Assembly (NCBI GenBank): GCA_964505385.1
Contig: CAZDIA010000014.1
Location: 12,400-76,399, forward strand
DNA from: SLJN01 sp964505385
Lineage (GTDB): Bacteria > Bacteroidota > Rhodothermia > Balneolales > Natronogracilivirgulaceae
Reading direction: 5' to 3'
DNA: 64,000 bases
In this document: piece by piece, positions 27,117 through 36,696 of the stretch
Numbering within the stretch: the first letter of the stretch is position 1
How the letters are laid out: each line of letters begins with the position of its first letter
Made by a program: the position numbers and the translations under genes
Notes under the pieces: generated by a model
Databases searched by the model: none
What the model saw: the letters and a program-made list of their open reading frames with translations, nothing else
What the model was told of the DNA's origin: nothing

Positions 27117-27287
27117 AAGAAATTCCCGCGATACACTCGTTTGCGACATACCAAAGCCTTCCGGTAGCTGGCTGGCCACTTGGCCGTAATCGCCTTGCGA
27201 AAACCCGTGAATAATAAACAGAACTGAGGGTTGCTCAAGCAACCAGTTCAGTTTTTGTCTGCTGATTATTGGCGGTTTAACAGACAT
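27117..27287 (-). pseudogene. Transposase N-terminal fragment (IS256/mutator-like, uncertain family)
   Basis: From ATG at 27287 the frame reads MSVKPPIISRQKLNWLLEQ, then VLFIIHGFSQGDYGQVASQL and a helix-turn-helix-like GFGMSQTSVSREFL. This resembles the start of IS transposases. After about 57 residues the frame simply continues antisense through the tyrA end (stop at 26880), so the rest of the gene is gone. The family name is from memory of similar N-termini and is uncertain. It is a relic of an insertion next to tyrA. Confidence 0.5.
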
Positions 27288-27290
27288 GTG

Positions 27291-27348
27291 AGAGGTTCCT
27301 TTCGGGTTAAGTTTTCTTCGATTAACTCACCGATCGGAACCTCTTTTA
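27291..27348 (+). terminator. Nested hairpin with short T run
   Basis: AGAGGTTCC (27291-27299) pairs with GGAACCTCT (27336-27344), and inside it GGTTAA faces TTAACTC. TTTTA follows on the plus strand. It could terminate tyrA or be the upstream hairpin of the vanished insertion sequence. Confidence 0.4.
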
Positions 27349-27464
27349 CATTTAATCATTCTTCAGCTAAAAATGAATATAACCCCTTTATAATTTGCCT
27401 TAACTAAAAAGGTATAAATTTTTGTTGCTTACAAAAAAAGGAGGCCGGACATGGCGGAAGACTC

Positions 27465-29558
27465 TCAATTTATCATGCAGTCATCATCACCATTTGATGT
27501 AAAAGTATTTTCATCGCAGGCATCTTCATTTACGTCGCTGTCACTGTGAACCCACAGACCGTAGCTATTACTGTCACGTATAGTACTGTTAGTTATATCA
27601 ATGGATGATGGGTCGCGAATATCACGGCCGACTACGATATTCCCAGAACCACTTCTACGGTATTCTTCGCCTCCTCCATATTCTATCGTAACCCAGTTTA
27701 GCTCATTTGATGGGTTGCTTGACTCTTCAATATAGATACCGTCCCATGAACCCGGCTGTTCAGTTATCCCGGTAATGAGAATTTGTTCATCCTGTGTACC
27801 ATCGGCCGCAAACCCTCCATCGCTATTCAATTCAATCCTGCCACCTGACTCAATCATAAGTGTAACACCGGGTGTTATTGTCAGTGTTGCATTATCGGTA
27901 ATTTGCAGAGTATTTGAGCCCATACGATAGTCCACGTCCAGCGTCTCCCATGTTACATTATCGCTTTCTATTTCATAATCGCTGCGAATATAAACGTATG
28001 ATTCTTCATTACCCGAGTAAGTAGAATTTACATCAAGTAGATGAGCATTGTTTGATGCAATATTAACCGGTGCATCATTATTATCGGTAATCATGTTGTC
28101 TGAAAACTCTGATAGATCAGCTTCCGTGTGTACCCATAGGCCGTAGCTACCACTGAATTGCAGTGTTGAGTTTGTAATATCTATCGCTGATTCATCACGA
28201 ATGTCACGCCCGACAATGACGTTACCCGAACCGCTCCGGCGGAATTCTTCGCCACCACCGTACTCAACTGTAACCCAGTTAAGCCGGTTATTGCTATTGC
28301 TTGACTCATCGATATAAATTCCATTCCACCAACCCGGTTGTTCGTTTGTACCTGTAAAAAGTATCGGTTCATCCTCGGTACCGTCAGCATTGATTCCACC
28401 TTCAGTCTGTAACTCAAGGCCACCTCCGTTCTCAAACTCAAGTGTCGTGCCCGGGTTGATCGTCAGAGTAGCTCCATTCTCGATTTGAACCTCACTTGAA
28501 CTTAATCGGTAATCAGCATCCAGATTATCCCAGGTCACATTCTCACCATCGATTTCATATCCACCGCGAACAGCGATATAATCTTCATCATTACCAGAGA
28601 ATGAGGAAGTGGAATTGAGCTGGGCAGTGTTGTTTGAGGGAATACTGACTGGTGCATCATTATTTTCAGTGAGTAAATTATTTTCAAATTCCGGCATATC
28701 TGAATCGCTGTGCAGCCATAACCCATAACTACCGCTGTGCTGTAAGGTAGAGTTCGTGATTTCAATGGCCGAAGCGTCGCGAATATCTCGCCCGACAATG
28801 ACATTCCCCGAACCGCTTCGACGGTACTCTTCGCCACCACCGTACTCTACAGTTACCCAATCAAGTTGGTTGTTGATATTACTCGACTCTTCGAGATAGA
28901 TTCCATTCCACCAACCCGGTTGATCGCTTGTAGCTGTTAGGAGAATTGGTTCCTCTTCGGTACCATCGGCGAGTATAGCTCCTGCCGTTGACGGCAGTAT
29001 TAATCCAGTACCCTGCTCAAATTCTACAACTGTACCCGGCTCGATGGTGAGAGTCGCTTCAACATTAATTTCATCGGTAACTATGTATAGGATATGAGAC
29101 TCGAGAGTTCGGTCTTCCGTAATGTCTTCAGTAATTTCCTGAACTTCCGCTTCTTGTACATCTATTTCTTGCGACTCACTATCTTCTGCGTCTTCAGCAG
29201 AGACGACAAGTGAAACTTCGTAAGTTTCTCCGATATCCGCATCAAAGTGCGTTACTTCCGCGGCGGGATTATCAATAGCCGCATCGCTTCCATCCGGAGC
29301 TGACAGGCTCCATTCAAATTGCAATTCATCGGCTCCATCAACGGTTGACTCGCTACCATCAAGGGTCACTTGTTCGCCCGCTTCGGGTTCTGCCGGATCG
29401 ATGCTAAAAGAGGCGGAAACGGATAGACCCGGTTCATCATCATTTGCATCGGTCGGGGAGTCATCACACGCGGTGATCACAAATACACTTAAAATTACAC
29501 CAAAAAGAGTGTAGGTAATTAAGCTTGAAAGGTAGTTATGTTCTTTAGATTTAAGCAT
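27465..29558 (-). CDS. Surface lipoprotein with PKD-like domain and three 194-residue beta-helix repeats
   Basis: 697 residues. Signal peptide with lipobox VITAC (Cys31), then an acidic Asp/Glu-rich linker. A PKD/Ig-like domain (about 45-135) follows: FSIDPAEPEAGEQVTLDGSE and EVSLVVSAEDAE. From residue 145 to the end there are three long repeats with a period of 194 residues (GWWNGIY at 215 and 409, GSWDGIY at 603). Each contains WVTVEYGGGEE, RRSGSGNVIVGRDIRD and NSTLQxSGSYGLWxH. The pattern of short strands suggests a right-handed parallel beta-helix. The ligand is unknown; adhesion or polysaccharide binding is a guess. The third repeat is truncated. It is monocistronic. Confidence 0.8.
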   Translation of the reverse strand: MLKSKEHNYLSSLITYTLFGVILSVFVITACDDSPTDANDDEPGLSVSASFSIDPAEPEAGEQVTLDGSESTVDGADELQFEWSLSAPDGSDAAIDNPAAEVTHFDADIGETYEVSLVVSAEDAEDSESQEIDVQEAEVQEITEDITEDRTLESHILYIVTDEINVEATLTIEPGTVVEFEQGTGLILPSTAGAILADGTEEEPILLTATSDQPGWWNGIYLEESSNINNQLDWVTVEYGGGEEYRRSGSGNVIVGRDIRDASAIEITNSTLQHSGSYGLWLHSDSDMPEFENNLLTENNDAPVSIPSNNTAQLNSTSSFSGNDEDYIAVRGGYEIDGENVTWDNLDADYRLSSSEVQIENGATLTINPGTTLEFENGGGLELQTEGGINADGTEDEPILFTGTNEQPGWWNGIYIDESSNSNNRLNWVTVEYGGGEEFRRSGSGNVIVGRDIRDESAIDITNSTLQFSGSYGLWVHTEADLSEFSDNMITDNNDAPVNIASNNAHLLDVNSTYSGNEESYVYIRSDYEIESDNVTWETLDVDYRMGSNTLQITDNATLTITPGVTLMIESGGRIELNSDGGFAADGTQDEQILITGITEQPGSWDGIYIEESSNPSNELNWVTIEYGGGEEYRRSGSGNIVVGRDIRDPSSIDITNSTIRDSNSYGLWVHSDSDVNEDACDENTFTSNGDDDCMIN

Positions 29559-29833
29559 GGCATTAGAATTTAAATGAAAAAAAATATTAAGATTCTATTA
29601 CCTACTACGATTCTTGCTTCCCAAATGGATCATGCTGAAATAAAAAATTTGCGAGGTACTAAGCGTAAATCAGCAAGAAAATTAGTTTTCTAAAATTTTT
29701 TAGTGATATAGTTTCCTCTCTCACATACGTTTACACTTAAATAAAGCAACAATGCTTTAGATACGGTTTTCCCCATTGGTGTTGGGATGATCCGGCTTCA
29801 ATTACATCAATTTTTTACACGGAGAGGTAACAG

Positions 29834-30802
29834 ATGAACCCGCGTACGGTGATTATTACCGGGGCCAATTCGGGAATCGGAAAGGCCTCCGCTATCAGAT
29901 TTGCAGCCGAGGGGCATACCGTCATCATGGCGTGCCGGGATTCCGAACGCAGCCTGGAGGCATTCAGCGAGGTACGGCAATCCTCCGGCAGCGAGAATGT
30001 CTTTCTCGAAGTTGTGGATATGAGCTCGTTCGAGTCGATCCGCTCATTTTGTTCATTCTTCGGAAAAAAATACGGCACCTTGGATATCCTTATTCATAAT
30101 GCTGCCTACGTCAGCCACGGCGCGCCCTATCAACTATCTCAGGATGGAATAGAGATTACATTTGCCACCAACGTGGCCGGACCGTATCTGATGACCATGC
30201 TGATGAAAGATCTACTCGCCCGTTCCGACGACCCTCGCATACTCCACGCCGGAAGCAATATCATCAAGCACTTTTTTGATCCCAAAAAGGAACTCGATTT
30301 TTCTGATTTGCAAGGCGAACTTGGTGATCACCCCAATCACAGCGTCTATATCACCTACCGCAACTCCAAAATGGTGCTGCTGATGCTGACCCGCAAAATG
30401 GCCGCTGAATTTAAAGATTCGGGAATCAAAGTGAATTATCTGCAGATTAACGGCGCGACGATGTCGAAAGAGACGCTCAACAAAATGAAACCCAGGTGGA
30501 GAGCGATCGCCCGGATCCAGAACCTGTTTTTTCGTCCGCCTGAGTTTATGGCAAACTGCTACTATAAAATCTGTACTACTGAAAAGTTTAAGGAAATAAC
30601 CGGTCAGGCAATCAACCACCGGCTGGAAATTATGCAGCCCGCACCCGAAAAACCGGGGCTGTATGCGGATATCAAGCAGTCGTTAGGTGCGAGCTTTATT
30701 CCATATTACGCCCGGCGTAAAGAGGTGATTGAAAAACTCTGGGAGAAGTGCATGGAACTGACGGAATTGAATGAGCCTCATCCCGAAGAAGTGAGTTCGT
30801 GA
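29834..30802 (+). CDS. Short-chain dehydrogenase/reductase
   Basis: 322 residues. Classical SDR features: the NADP-binding TGANSGIGKASA, NAAYVSHG (NNAG-type), catalytic Tyr-Lys in YRNSK (YxxxK) with preceding Ser, and a helical C-terminal extension. It resembles the retinol-dehydrogenase-like group, so an aldehyde/alcohol or lipid substrate is likely but not identifiable. It has a GGAGAGG ribosome binding site at a good distance. The next gene starts one base after the stop, so the two are cotranscribed. Local G+C looks higher than in neighbours. Confidence 0.85.
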   Translation: MNPRTVIITGANSGIGKASAIRFAAEGHTVIMACRDSERSLEAFSEVRQSSGSENVFLEVVDMSSFESIRSFCSFFGKKYGTLDILIHNAAYVSHGAPYQLSQDGIEITFATNVAGPYLMTMLMKDLLARSDDPRILHAGSNIIKHFFDPKKELDFSDLQGELGDHPNHSVYITYRNSKMVLLMLTRKMAAEFKDSGIKVNYLQINGATMSKETLNKMKPRWRAIARIQNLFFRPPEFMANCYYKICTTEKFKEITGQAINHRLEIMQPAPEKPGLYADIKQSLGASFIPYYARRKEVIEKLWEKCMELTELNEPHPEEVSS

Positions 30803-30803
30803 A

Positions 30804-31982
30804 ATGAAAACTGTAATTATTTTATCCATCTTGTTAATTCCGTCAACCATGGCGACCCTATCTGTTTCCGAAACCAATGGTGCCCGGGCCGGTTTTTCTG
30901 AAACCGCCCCAAAATACATCTACAGTCCTTTTGAGCTGGTGATTGACCCGATGGAGCGCCTGCTGCTGATCAACATCGAAAACGATCCGGATTCGCTCTA
31001 TATCGGGTTTGAACCACAGGTGTTTGATGATGAAATCAACGGAACCGGCATGCTCATCATCGCGTGGCGTACCGACGGCCGGGTGGATGTGTTTCATCAG
31101 CCGCAATTACAGCCCGATCCCGCCAAGTTTGATATCGCCGGAAAAGGGCTGGCAAACCTGATTGAGCATCCGCTGGAAGGAGCGTATTTCGAGGTGGATG
31201 AGCACGGCGCCCAGGCGTGGTGTGCTTTTGAGGATATCGAAGGGCGCCCGGTTGAGATCTCGCTATCCGAGGCTCATCCAGCGAAGCGAAAACCTTTCGG
31301 ACTGCTGGCGCCGATGGGTGATGCGGCAGAGAATCCCTCAGCCATGCCGCTGGTGCTGCTGCACGATTTCTATTTTGTGCGCCGCGCCCATACCGAGCTT
31401 ACCGTCAATATTGACGGGCGTTATCATCAGCCGGATAAACTCCCGATGCCGCTTGATTTCCGCCGCATGTATTTCGCGCGGTACAGTTCCGATCCGCTAA
31501 TTCTGACCGTAAACCCCGCATTCGACGGGAAATTATCCCGATTGAATATTGCCGACGATGGCCATGCCTATGCGGGAGACAACAGTTATGAATTGACTCA
31601 TGAAGACGGTAAAACCGGAATCCGGAGCATCAATCGAAGCCATAAACATCATCTTGTGAGCCTGAAATTTGCACCTGCATTTCCGGATGTATCAACGCTT
31701 GCTGATAACTCAAAGGCCGAAGGCAAATTCGAGATCATCGGACACCCATCCACCGGAAAAGTTGCCGGGGATTATACGGTCGGAATGTGGAACGGTGAGA
31801 TTCACATCAGTATGACACCATCGCAAGGGTGGATTCCGAATGAGAGCAAGTGGTCACTCCGGTTTTTGTACAGAGTGGGCAAGGTTTTCAAGTCCTGGCC
31901 GACAACCTACACCTGGACGGCAACGCTCACCCCGGATGAAAACGGTGATATGCAGATGGTATCGGCGTGGGAGCGGATGTGA
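30804..31982 (+). CDS. Unknown protein linked to the SDR gene
   Basis: 392 residues. The N-terminus MKTVIILSILLIPSTMATLS is weakly hydrophobic and could be a signal peptide, although the rest resembles a soluble protein. Beta-rich, with no motif I recognise. Stretches such as FDIAGKGLANLIEHPLEGAY, DFRRMYFARYSSDP and SLRFLYRVGKVFKSWPTTY could help family searches. It directly follows the SDR (1-bp gap), so a joint role is likely: perhaps the SDR's substrate-binding partner or a second enzyme of a short pathway. No function is assigned. Confidence 0.7.
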   Translation: MKTVIILSILLIPSTMATLSVSETNGARAGFSETAPKYIYSPFELVIDPMERLLLINIENDPDSLYIGFEPQVFDDEINGTGMLIIAWRTDGRVDVFHQPQLQPDPAKFDIAGKGLANLIEHPLEGAYFEVDEHGAQAWCAFEDIEGRPVEISLSEAHPAKRKPFGLLAPMGDAAENPSAMPLVLLHDFYFVRRAHTELTVNIDGRYHQPDKLPMPLDFRRMYFARYSSDPLILTVNPAFDGKLSRLNIADDGHAYAGDNSYELTHEDGKTGIRSINRSHKHHLVSLKFAPAFPDVSTLADNSKAEGKFEIIGHPSTGKVAGDYTVGMWNGEIHISMTPSQGWIPNESKWSLRFLYRVGKVFKSWPTTYTWTATLTPDENGDMQMVSAWERM

Positions 31983-32209
31983 AGGTTGCAGTGGAGAATT
32001 GACAGTTGTGCTAATAAGAGTTTTTTCTAACACTTGTCCTTTCGGAAAAGTTACACAGATGAAAACGCAGAATTTCGCATAAGTGCTGCGAAAACTTTCA
32101 GAGCATGCCGGGATTACAGCGTACCACACTCCCACCTCTTTTTGGTGTAAATACGGTTTCATTTTATTAACTTAGTTATCGCTAATCTTTCTTATCACTT
32201 AAAAACCGG

Positions 32210-34291
32210 ATGGTTATGATTAAAATTATTACTTTTGCAATATGTGCTTTTTATATAATAGGATGTGCCGGCCCGGAGCCGGTTGCTGCTGAGATGCCGG
32301 ATGATAAACGCCCCATCGAAGCTGAAGATTTGTGGAACATGAAGCGAACCGGCGCTCCGGAAGTCTCTCCGGACGGCCGTTATGTTGTTTTCCCGGTAAC
32401 CAAATACGATATCGAGGAAAACAGCTCTTCCACCAATTTATACATCTATGATCGCAGTGATGATGAAGGCCCACGAAAATTTACCTCTTCCGGGTCGGAT
32501 AACTCACCGGTCTGGAGCCCGGATGGCGAGTATATCGCTTTTATTTCCGGCCGGGATGATGGTCCCGCGCAGCTATATAAAATCGCCGCCGAAGGTGGTG
32601 AAGCACAGCGGGTAACCGATCTGCCGGTCGGTGTTTCCGCCCCGAAATGGTTTCCTGATGGAGAACATATCGCATTTACCGCCGATATTATCCCAGGCTA
32701 CGATGGAGATTTCGATATACCCAAGGAAATGCTTGAAGAGGAAGAGGCCGATCAGGTATCCGCCAAAACAACGGAAAACCGAATCTATCGTCATTGGGAT
32801 CGCTGGCTCACCGACGGAAAATATCCCCGCATATTCAAAGCAGATTTAGCCGGGGATGAAATCACCGATCTGATGCCCGGTGCTCAAAAACATTTTGCCA
32901 TGATGGGCGCCGCAGAGTATGACATTTCACCGGACGGACAGCAAATCGCGGTATCCGCTAACAGTAACCCGGAGCCGTACGAATATCTCAATTATGCCAT
33001 TTATCTCCTGCCCACTGATGGCAGCGGTGAAATGACCAACATCACCGAAGAAAACCCCGCTAATGATCTGCGTCCGCAGTACAGCCCGGACGGCTCAACT
33101 TTGCTTTATGGAAAACGCACTGATCCTGAATTTTATGCCGATCGCATCCGAATGGTGTATTATGATCTGGAAACTGAGGAGCGAACCATTATTGAGGAAG
33201 TGGTCAATGAAGGCATTGACCTTTCGCCATCGGGGTGGAAATGGTCAACTGACGGGGAATGGGTCTTTTTCTCCGCTCAGGATCGCGGGAAAACATCGCT
33301 GTTCCAGGTAGAGCCGGGTACGGATAATCTTACTGAAATATTCCGCGGTGGTACCAATGGAAATCTCTCTTACACCGGTGAGAGCATCATGTTCACTCAC
33401 CAAAGCCTGACTCAGCCGCCGGAATTATATGAAATTGACGCGCCCGGCGAAGAGCCCCGGCAGGTCTCCCGGTTCAATGATGAGATAATGGAGGAAATCC
33501 AGCTTGGTGAGGTGGAAAATATGACCTATGAAGGGGCCGACGGCGTGGAGATTCAGCAGTACATTATCTATCCGCCCGAATTTGATCCGGATGAAGAATG
33601 GCCGATGGTCAAAATGATCCACGGCGGGCCGCACGGTATTTTCGGGGATGATTTTCACTTTCGATGGAATGCACAGCTATTTGCCGCACCCGGTCATGTA
33701 GTTGTGATGCCGAATTTCCACGGCTCCTCAAGCTTTGGCCAGGAGTTCACCAAATCCATCCACGGGGAGCATGCCGATCTGCCTTTTCGGGATATCATGA
33801 AATCCACAGACGATATGCTCGAGCGCGGCTACATTGATGAAGACCGCATGGCGGCAACCGGCGGTAGTTACGGCGGATATATGGTCAGTTGGATTGCCGG
33901 CCATACCGATCGCTATTCGGCTCTGATCAATCATGCCGGGGTGTATGATATCACCATGCAGTTTGCCGCGGATGTAACCTATCACCGCCCGGCGCAATAC
34001 AGCGGCTCTCCCTGGGAAAATCAGGAAGAAATGAGAAAGTGGAATCCGGCTGAACATGCGGAAAATTTTGAAACGCCCATGCTGATCATTCACGGTGAGA
34101 AAGATTATCGTGTTCCGCTTACTCACGGACTTAAAGTTTACGGAGTCTATAAAGGTCAGGGTCTCGATGCAAGACTGGTCTATTACCCGGATGAAAATCA
34201 CTGGATTCTGAGCCCGCAAAACTCCATCCACTGGTTCGGCGAATTTCACGATTGGCTTGATCGCTGGATCGGTACCGGGCCGACGGAGTAG
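32210..34291 (+). CDS. S9 family peptidase (prolyl oligopeptidase/acylaminoacyl-peptidase type), lipoprotein
   Basis: 693 residues. The N-terminus ends in lipobox FYIIGC, so the enzyme is a predicted lipoprotein facing the periplasm or outer membrane. Residues 40-420 carry WD40-like beta-propeller repeats (EVSPDGRYVVFPVT, SPVWSPDGEYIAFIS, YDISPDGQQIAVSA, LRPQYSPDGSTLLY). The alpha/beta-hydrolase domain follows, with HGGPHGIFGDD, the nucleophile in GGSYGGYMVSW, the acid in HGEKDYRVP and His in DENHWIL. It cleaves short peptides; the exact specificity is unknown. A perfect terminator follows. Confidence 0.93.
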   Translation: MVMIKIITFAICAFYIIGCAGPEPVAAEMPDDKRPIEAEDLWNMKRTGAPEVSPDGRYVVFPVTKYDIEENSSSTNLYIYDRSDDEGPRKFTSSGSDNSPVWSPDGEYIAFISGRDDGPAQLYKIAAEGGEAQRVTDLPVGVSAPKWFPDGEHIAFTADIIPGYDGDFDIPKEMLEEEEADQVSAKTTENRIYRHWDRWLTDGKYPRIFKADLAGDEITDLMPGAQKHFAMMGAAEYDISPDGQQIAVSANSNPEPYEYLNYAIYLLPTDGSGEMTNITEENPANDLRPQYSPDGSTLLYGKRTDPEFYADRIRMVYYDLETEERTIIEEVVNEGIDLSPSGWKWSTDGEWVFFSAQDRGKTSLFQVEPGTDNLTEIFRGGTNGNLSYTGESIMFTHQSLTQPPELYEIDAPGEEPRQVSRFNDEIMEEIQLGEVENMTYEGADGVEIQQYIIYPPEFDPDEEWPMVKMIHGGPHGIFGDDFHFRWNAQLFAAPGHVVVMPNFHGSSSFGQEFTKSIHGEHADLPFRDIMKSTDDMLERGYIDEDRMAATGGSYGGYMVSWIAGHTDRYSALINHAGVYDITMQFAADVTYHRPAQYSGSPWENQEEMRKWNPAEHAENFETPMLIIHGEKDYRVPLTHGLKVYGVYKGQGLDARLVYYPDENHWILSPQNSIHWFGEFHDWLDRWIGTGPTE

Positions 34292-34306
34292 TTTTTCACA
34301 TTACAT

Positions 34307-34336
34307 AAAAGCCACAGGTTATCGCCTGTGGCTTTT
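34307..34336 (+). terminator. Terminator after the S9 peptidase
   Basis: A perfect 12-bp stem AAAAGCCACAGG/CCTGTGGCTTTT with a 6-base loop, 15 bp after the stop codon. The T tract is the four T of the stem end. Confidence 0.8.
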
Positions 34337-34477
34337 ATGCTTTAAGCTGAACTTTTTGCAAATCTTTAACATCCCGTTGGTTGCAAGCTCATCTCAAGAA
34401 TATATTTTTAAGAGAATTACGGGATAATCAATATATCTACATCAACAGAACACACAACCAATTTTTGCTCTGTTAAA

Positions 34478-35308
34478 ATGGTTTCATCATTTCGCTTTTG
34501 CATATTGTTCGGCTGGGTTTTTATAGGATTACATTATCCGGCTCATGCTGAAATCTTCGAAAATCAAAATCCATCAGCACAGCATAATCAGGAAATGTCC
34601 GAAATAATTGAGAAGCATCTCGCTGTTATTGAAGAAATGCACCAGCTTTTGGATATCGGAAGCAGAGAACAGGCAGAGGATTTATTCACGCATCTGGAGG
34701 AAAGTCTTGAAATCATAGCAACCTGGTCCGGGTACCGCCAGAATGTTGCACGCGGAATAATTACAAGAACCTCATCTGATGATAAAGCAAACCGGATCAG
34801 CAATGAATTTCTACAAGCCACGCAATCTGCCTCATCAACTCGAATGGAATTACCTTCAGACTGGCTCGCTTACACTGAAGGAAGCATGACTTCAGAAAAA
34901 TTAGCTGAAAAAACTGAAGAACTTTTAAAAAGTCATGAAACACTCATTGCAAAAGGAAAAGAAATTAAGCACTATCAGTCAAAAGTAGAGTTGCCTTTAA
35001 TGGGAGGAATTTACGGACCTGATAAGATAACATCATCAAACGGCACAAGTATTGAAGCTGAGTTTATGCTCGAAAATTATGGAAATGATCGTTTTCACTC
35101 TCTCAACATTTGGGTAGAAAGTGCCAGGGACAGCGAAGCAACACCTCTGGAAATATCACCGGAAAATGTGTCAAACCTGGATCCCGGAAATGTGATTCAC
35201 TTAACGATTTCCGGCCAAGCCGACCAACTTGAAGATGATATGTTGTATCTAACCGTTGAGGGAGATCATTATCGCGATCAAAAACTAATCAGAATTAATC
35301 AGGAATAA
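34478..35308 (+). CDS. Secreted protein of unknown function
   Basis: 276 residues. Signal peptide (FRFCILFGWVFIGLHYPAHA) with an AHA-E cleavage site near residue 25. Residues 38-165 are strongly helical and charged (MSEIIEKHLAVIEEMHQLLD, then MTSEKLAEKTEELLKSHETL), likely a coiled helical bundle. The last 100 residues look like a beta-sandwich (VELPLMGGIYGP, ENYGNDRFHSLNIWVES). No catalytic motif and no recognised family. It stands alone between two gaps. Confidence 0.65.
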   Translation: MVSSFRFCILFGWVFIGLHYPAHAEIFENQNPSAQHNQEMSEIIEKHLAVIEEMHQLLDIGSREQAEDLFTHLEESLEIIATWSGYRQNVARGIITRTSSDDKANRISNEFLQATQSASSTRMELPSDWLAYTEGSMTSEKLAEKTEELLKSHETLIAKGKEIKHYQSKVELPLMGGIYGPDKITSSNGTSIEAEFMLENYGNDRFHSLNIWVESARDSEATPLEISPENVSNLDPGNVIHLTISGQADQLEDDMLYLTVEGDHYRDQKLIRINQE

Positions 35309-35396
35309 TTTATAAGACTCTTAATTTTTTTAGATGTTCTTTACCCGTATCAGTTTAATAATGCTTAATTTGTATTATTAGCTGATTTGAAAAAAC

Positions 35397-35972
35397 TTAA
35401 TATAACTTCAATTTAAAAGGTTCATTTCTCTTCCACCAAGCCATTGCTTTCCATATACACGCCATTGTTTTACCATCTGTAATTTCTTCATCTTCCACCA
35501 TTTGGACAGCCTTATAAAATTGTATGCGAAACGGCTCTACGAATTCATCTACATCAACATTGTTTGGTTGTACCTCCAGCTGCCAGGCAACAAATAAATG
35601 AATGATTTCATTAGCATAACCAATAGCCGGGTAGAAATGTCCCGTATATTCCACATGTTTTGCGGTGACTCCTGCCTCTTCTTCAAGCTCACGTTCTACC
35701 GTGTGTAGCGGATCCTCTCCGGGATCAATTTTTCCGGCTGGTACTTCATAAAATATTTGCTTTACCGGATATCTATACTGGGAAAGCAAAACGACTTCTC
35801 CGTTTCGGTGAACAGGCAAAATCGCACACGCGCCTGGGTGATCAATCCACTCTCGGTATGAAGTTTCGCCATCAGGGAGGTTGACTTCATCTTTATATAC
35901 CTGTAATAACCCACCATCAAATACTTTTTTCGATGATCGTGTAGTTTCTACAAGTTTGTGAGGTTTAATCAT
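35397..35972 (-). CDS. Nudix hydrolase (ADP-ribose pyrophosphatase type)
   Basis: 191 residues from the ATG at 35972; an upstream TTG at 35987 would add five residues. The Nudix box is complete: Gly-x5-Glu-x7-Arg-Glu-x2-Glu-Glu-x-Gly in GKIDPGEDPLHTVEREL followed by EEEAGV. The upstream HPGACAILPV and VVLLSQYRYP and the later YPAIGYANE match ADP-ribose and nucleoside-diphosphate-sugar pyrophosphatases. It probably cleaves ADP-ribose to AMP and ribose-5-phosphate. It is divergent from the CDP-alcohol phosphatidyltransferase gene. Confidence 0.9.
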   Translation of the reverse strand: MIKPHKLVETTRSSKKVFDGGLLQVYKDEVNLPDGETSYREWIDHPGACAILPVHRNGEVVLLSQYRYPVKQIFYEVPAGKIDPGEDPLHTVERELEEEAGVTAKHVEYTGHFYPAIGYANEIIHLFVAWQLEVQPNNVDVDEFVEPFRIQFYKAVQMVEDEEITDGKTMACIWKAMAWWKRNEPFKLKLY

Positions 35973-36071
35973 ACAATTGAAGTTCAATTTTTATATTTTT
36001 TGCGATTTAAGGTATTAGCAAGAGAAAGTTTTTTAAAATATCCTCAAATAATAAGACAAATTCAGAATTAC

Positions 36072-36671
36072 TTGGAAACCAAAGAGCATATCGACGGAGA
36101 AAAAATACAGGTAAAAGGGGAGTTGTTTACAATTTCCAACCTAATTTCATTCAGCCGGGCTCTGATTCCGATTCCCATAATTGCCCTCCATTACCCTGAT
36201 CAAGAAGCTACGATTTCGATAACTATTTTGATAATATACGCCTTTTTCTCAGATTATCTTGACGGGTGGGCGGCACGCAAATTTAATCAGATTAGTGAGT
36301 TCGGTAAAGTTTTAGACCCGCTGGCTGATAAGATTGCTGCCGTCGTTTTGTTTCTATACCTGGTTTGGCTGGACTGGGTCCCGGTTTGGTTCTTCGCTTT
36401 TCTTATAACAAGAGATGCATTGATCCTTATTGGATCACTAATGATTAAACGAAGACGAGGAAAAGTGGCAATGTCCACAATTTCCGGCAAACTTGCCGTT
36501 AATGTACTTGCTGCATACGGTATCGTCCTGTTTTTTTCAGAATCCCTTAATTTTAACCTGGAATATACCATTTTGGTCCTTAAATGGGGAGCGGTGGTTC
36601 TGTTGACGTTATCGTTTATCCACTATTTTCAGCGTTTTTTAAAAATTCGAAAAGGCGCAGAATTTAACTGA
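36072..36671 (+). CDS. CDP-alcohol phosphatidyltransferase family protein
   Basis: These enzymes join a CDP-diacylglycerol head to an alcohol such as glycerol-3-phosphate or inositol-phosphate, in the inner membrane. The full active-site signature DGx2ARx8Gx3Dx3D is present (SDYLDGWAARKFNQ then FGKVLDPLADK). About six membrane segments follow. No ATG is available. A TTG at 36072 gives 199 residues, normal for the family; earlier GTG (35958) and TTG (36000) starts would run into the divergent Nudix promoter. The next gene, ftsY, starts 25 bp downstream. Likely PgsA-like, but the substrate is not proven. Confidence 0.85.
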   Translation: METKEHIDGEKIQVKGELFTISNLISFSRALIPIPIIALHYPDQEATISITILIIYAFFSDYLDGWAARKFNQISEFGKVLDPLADKIAAVVLFLYLVWLDWVPVWFFAFLITRDALILIGSLMIKRRRGKVAMSTISGKLAVNVLAAYGIVLFFSESLNFNLEYTILVLKWGAVVLLTLSFIHYFQRFLKIRKGAEFN

Positions 36672-36696
36672 CACTATTTACATTTGATATATAGGT

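Larger units (their letters stand above)
27100..27464. other. Intergenic stretch with transposase relic and hairpin
   Basis: It holds the coding remnant at 27117-27287 (minus) and the hairpin at 27291-27348. The remaining 116 bp up to the lipoprotein stop show nothing recognisable. Confidence 0.6.
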
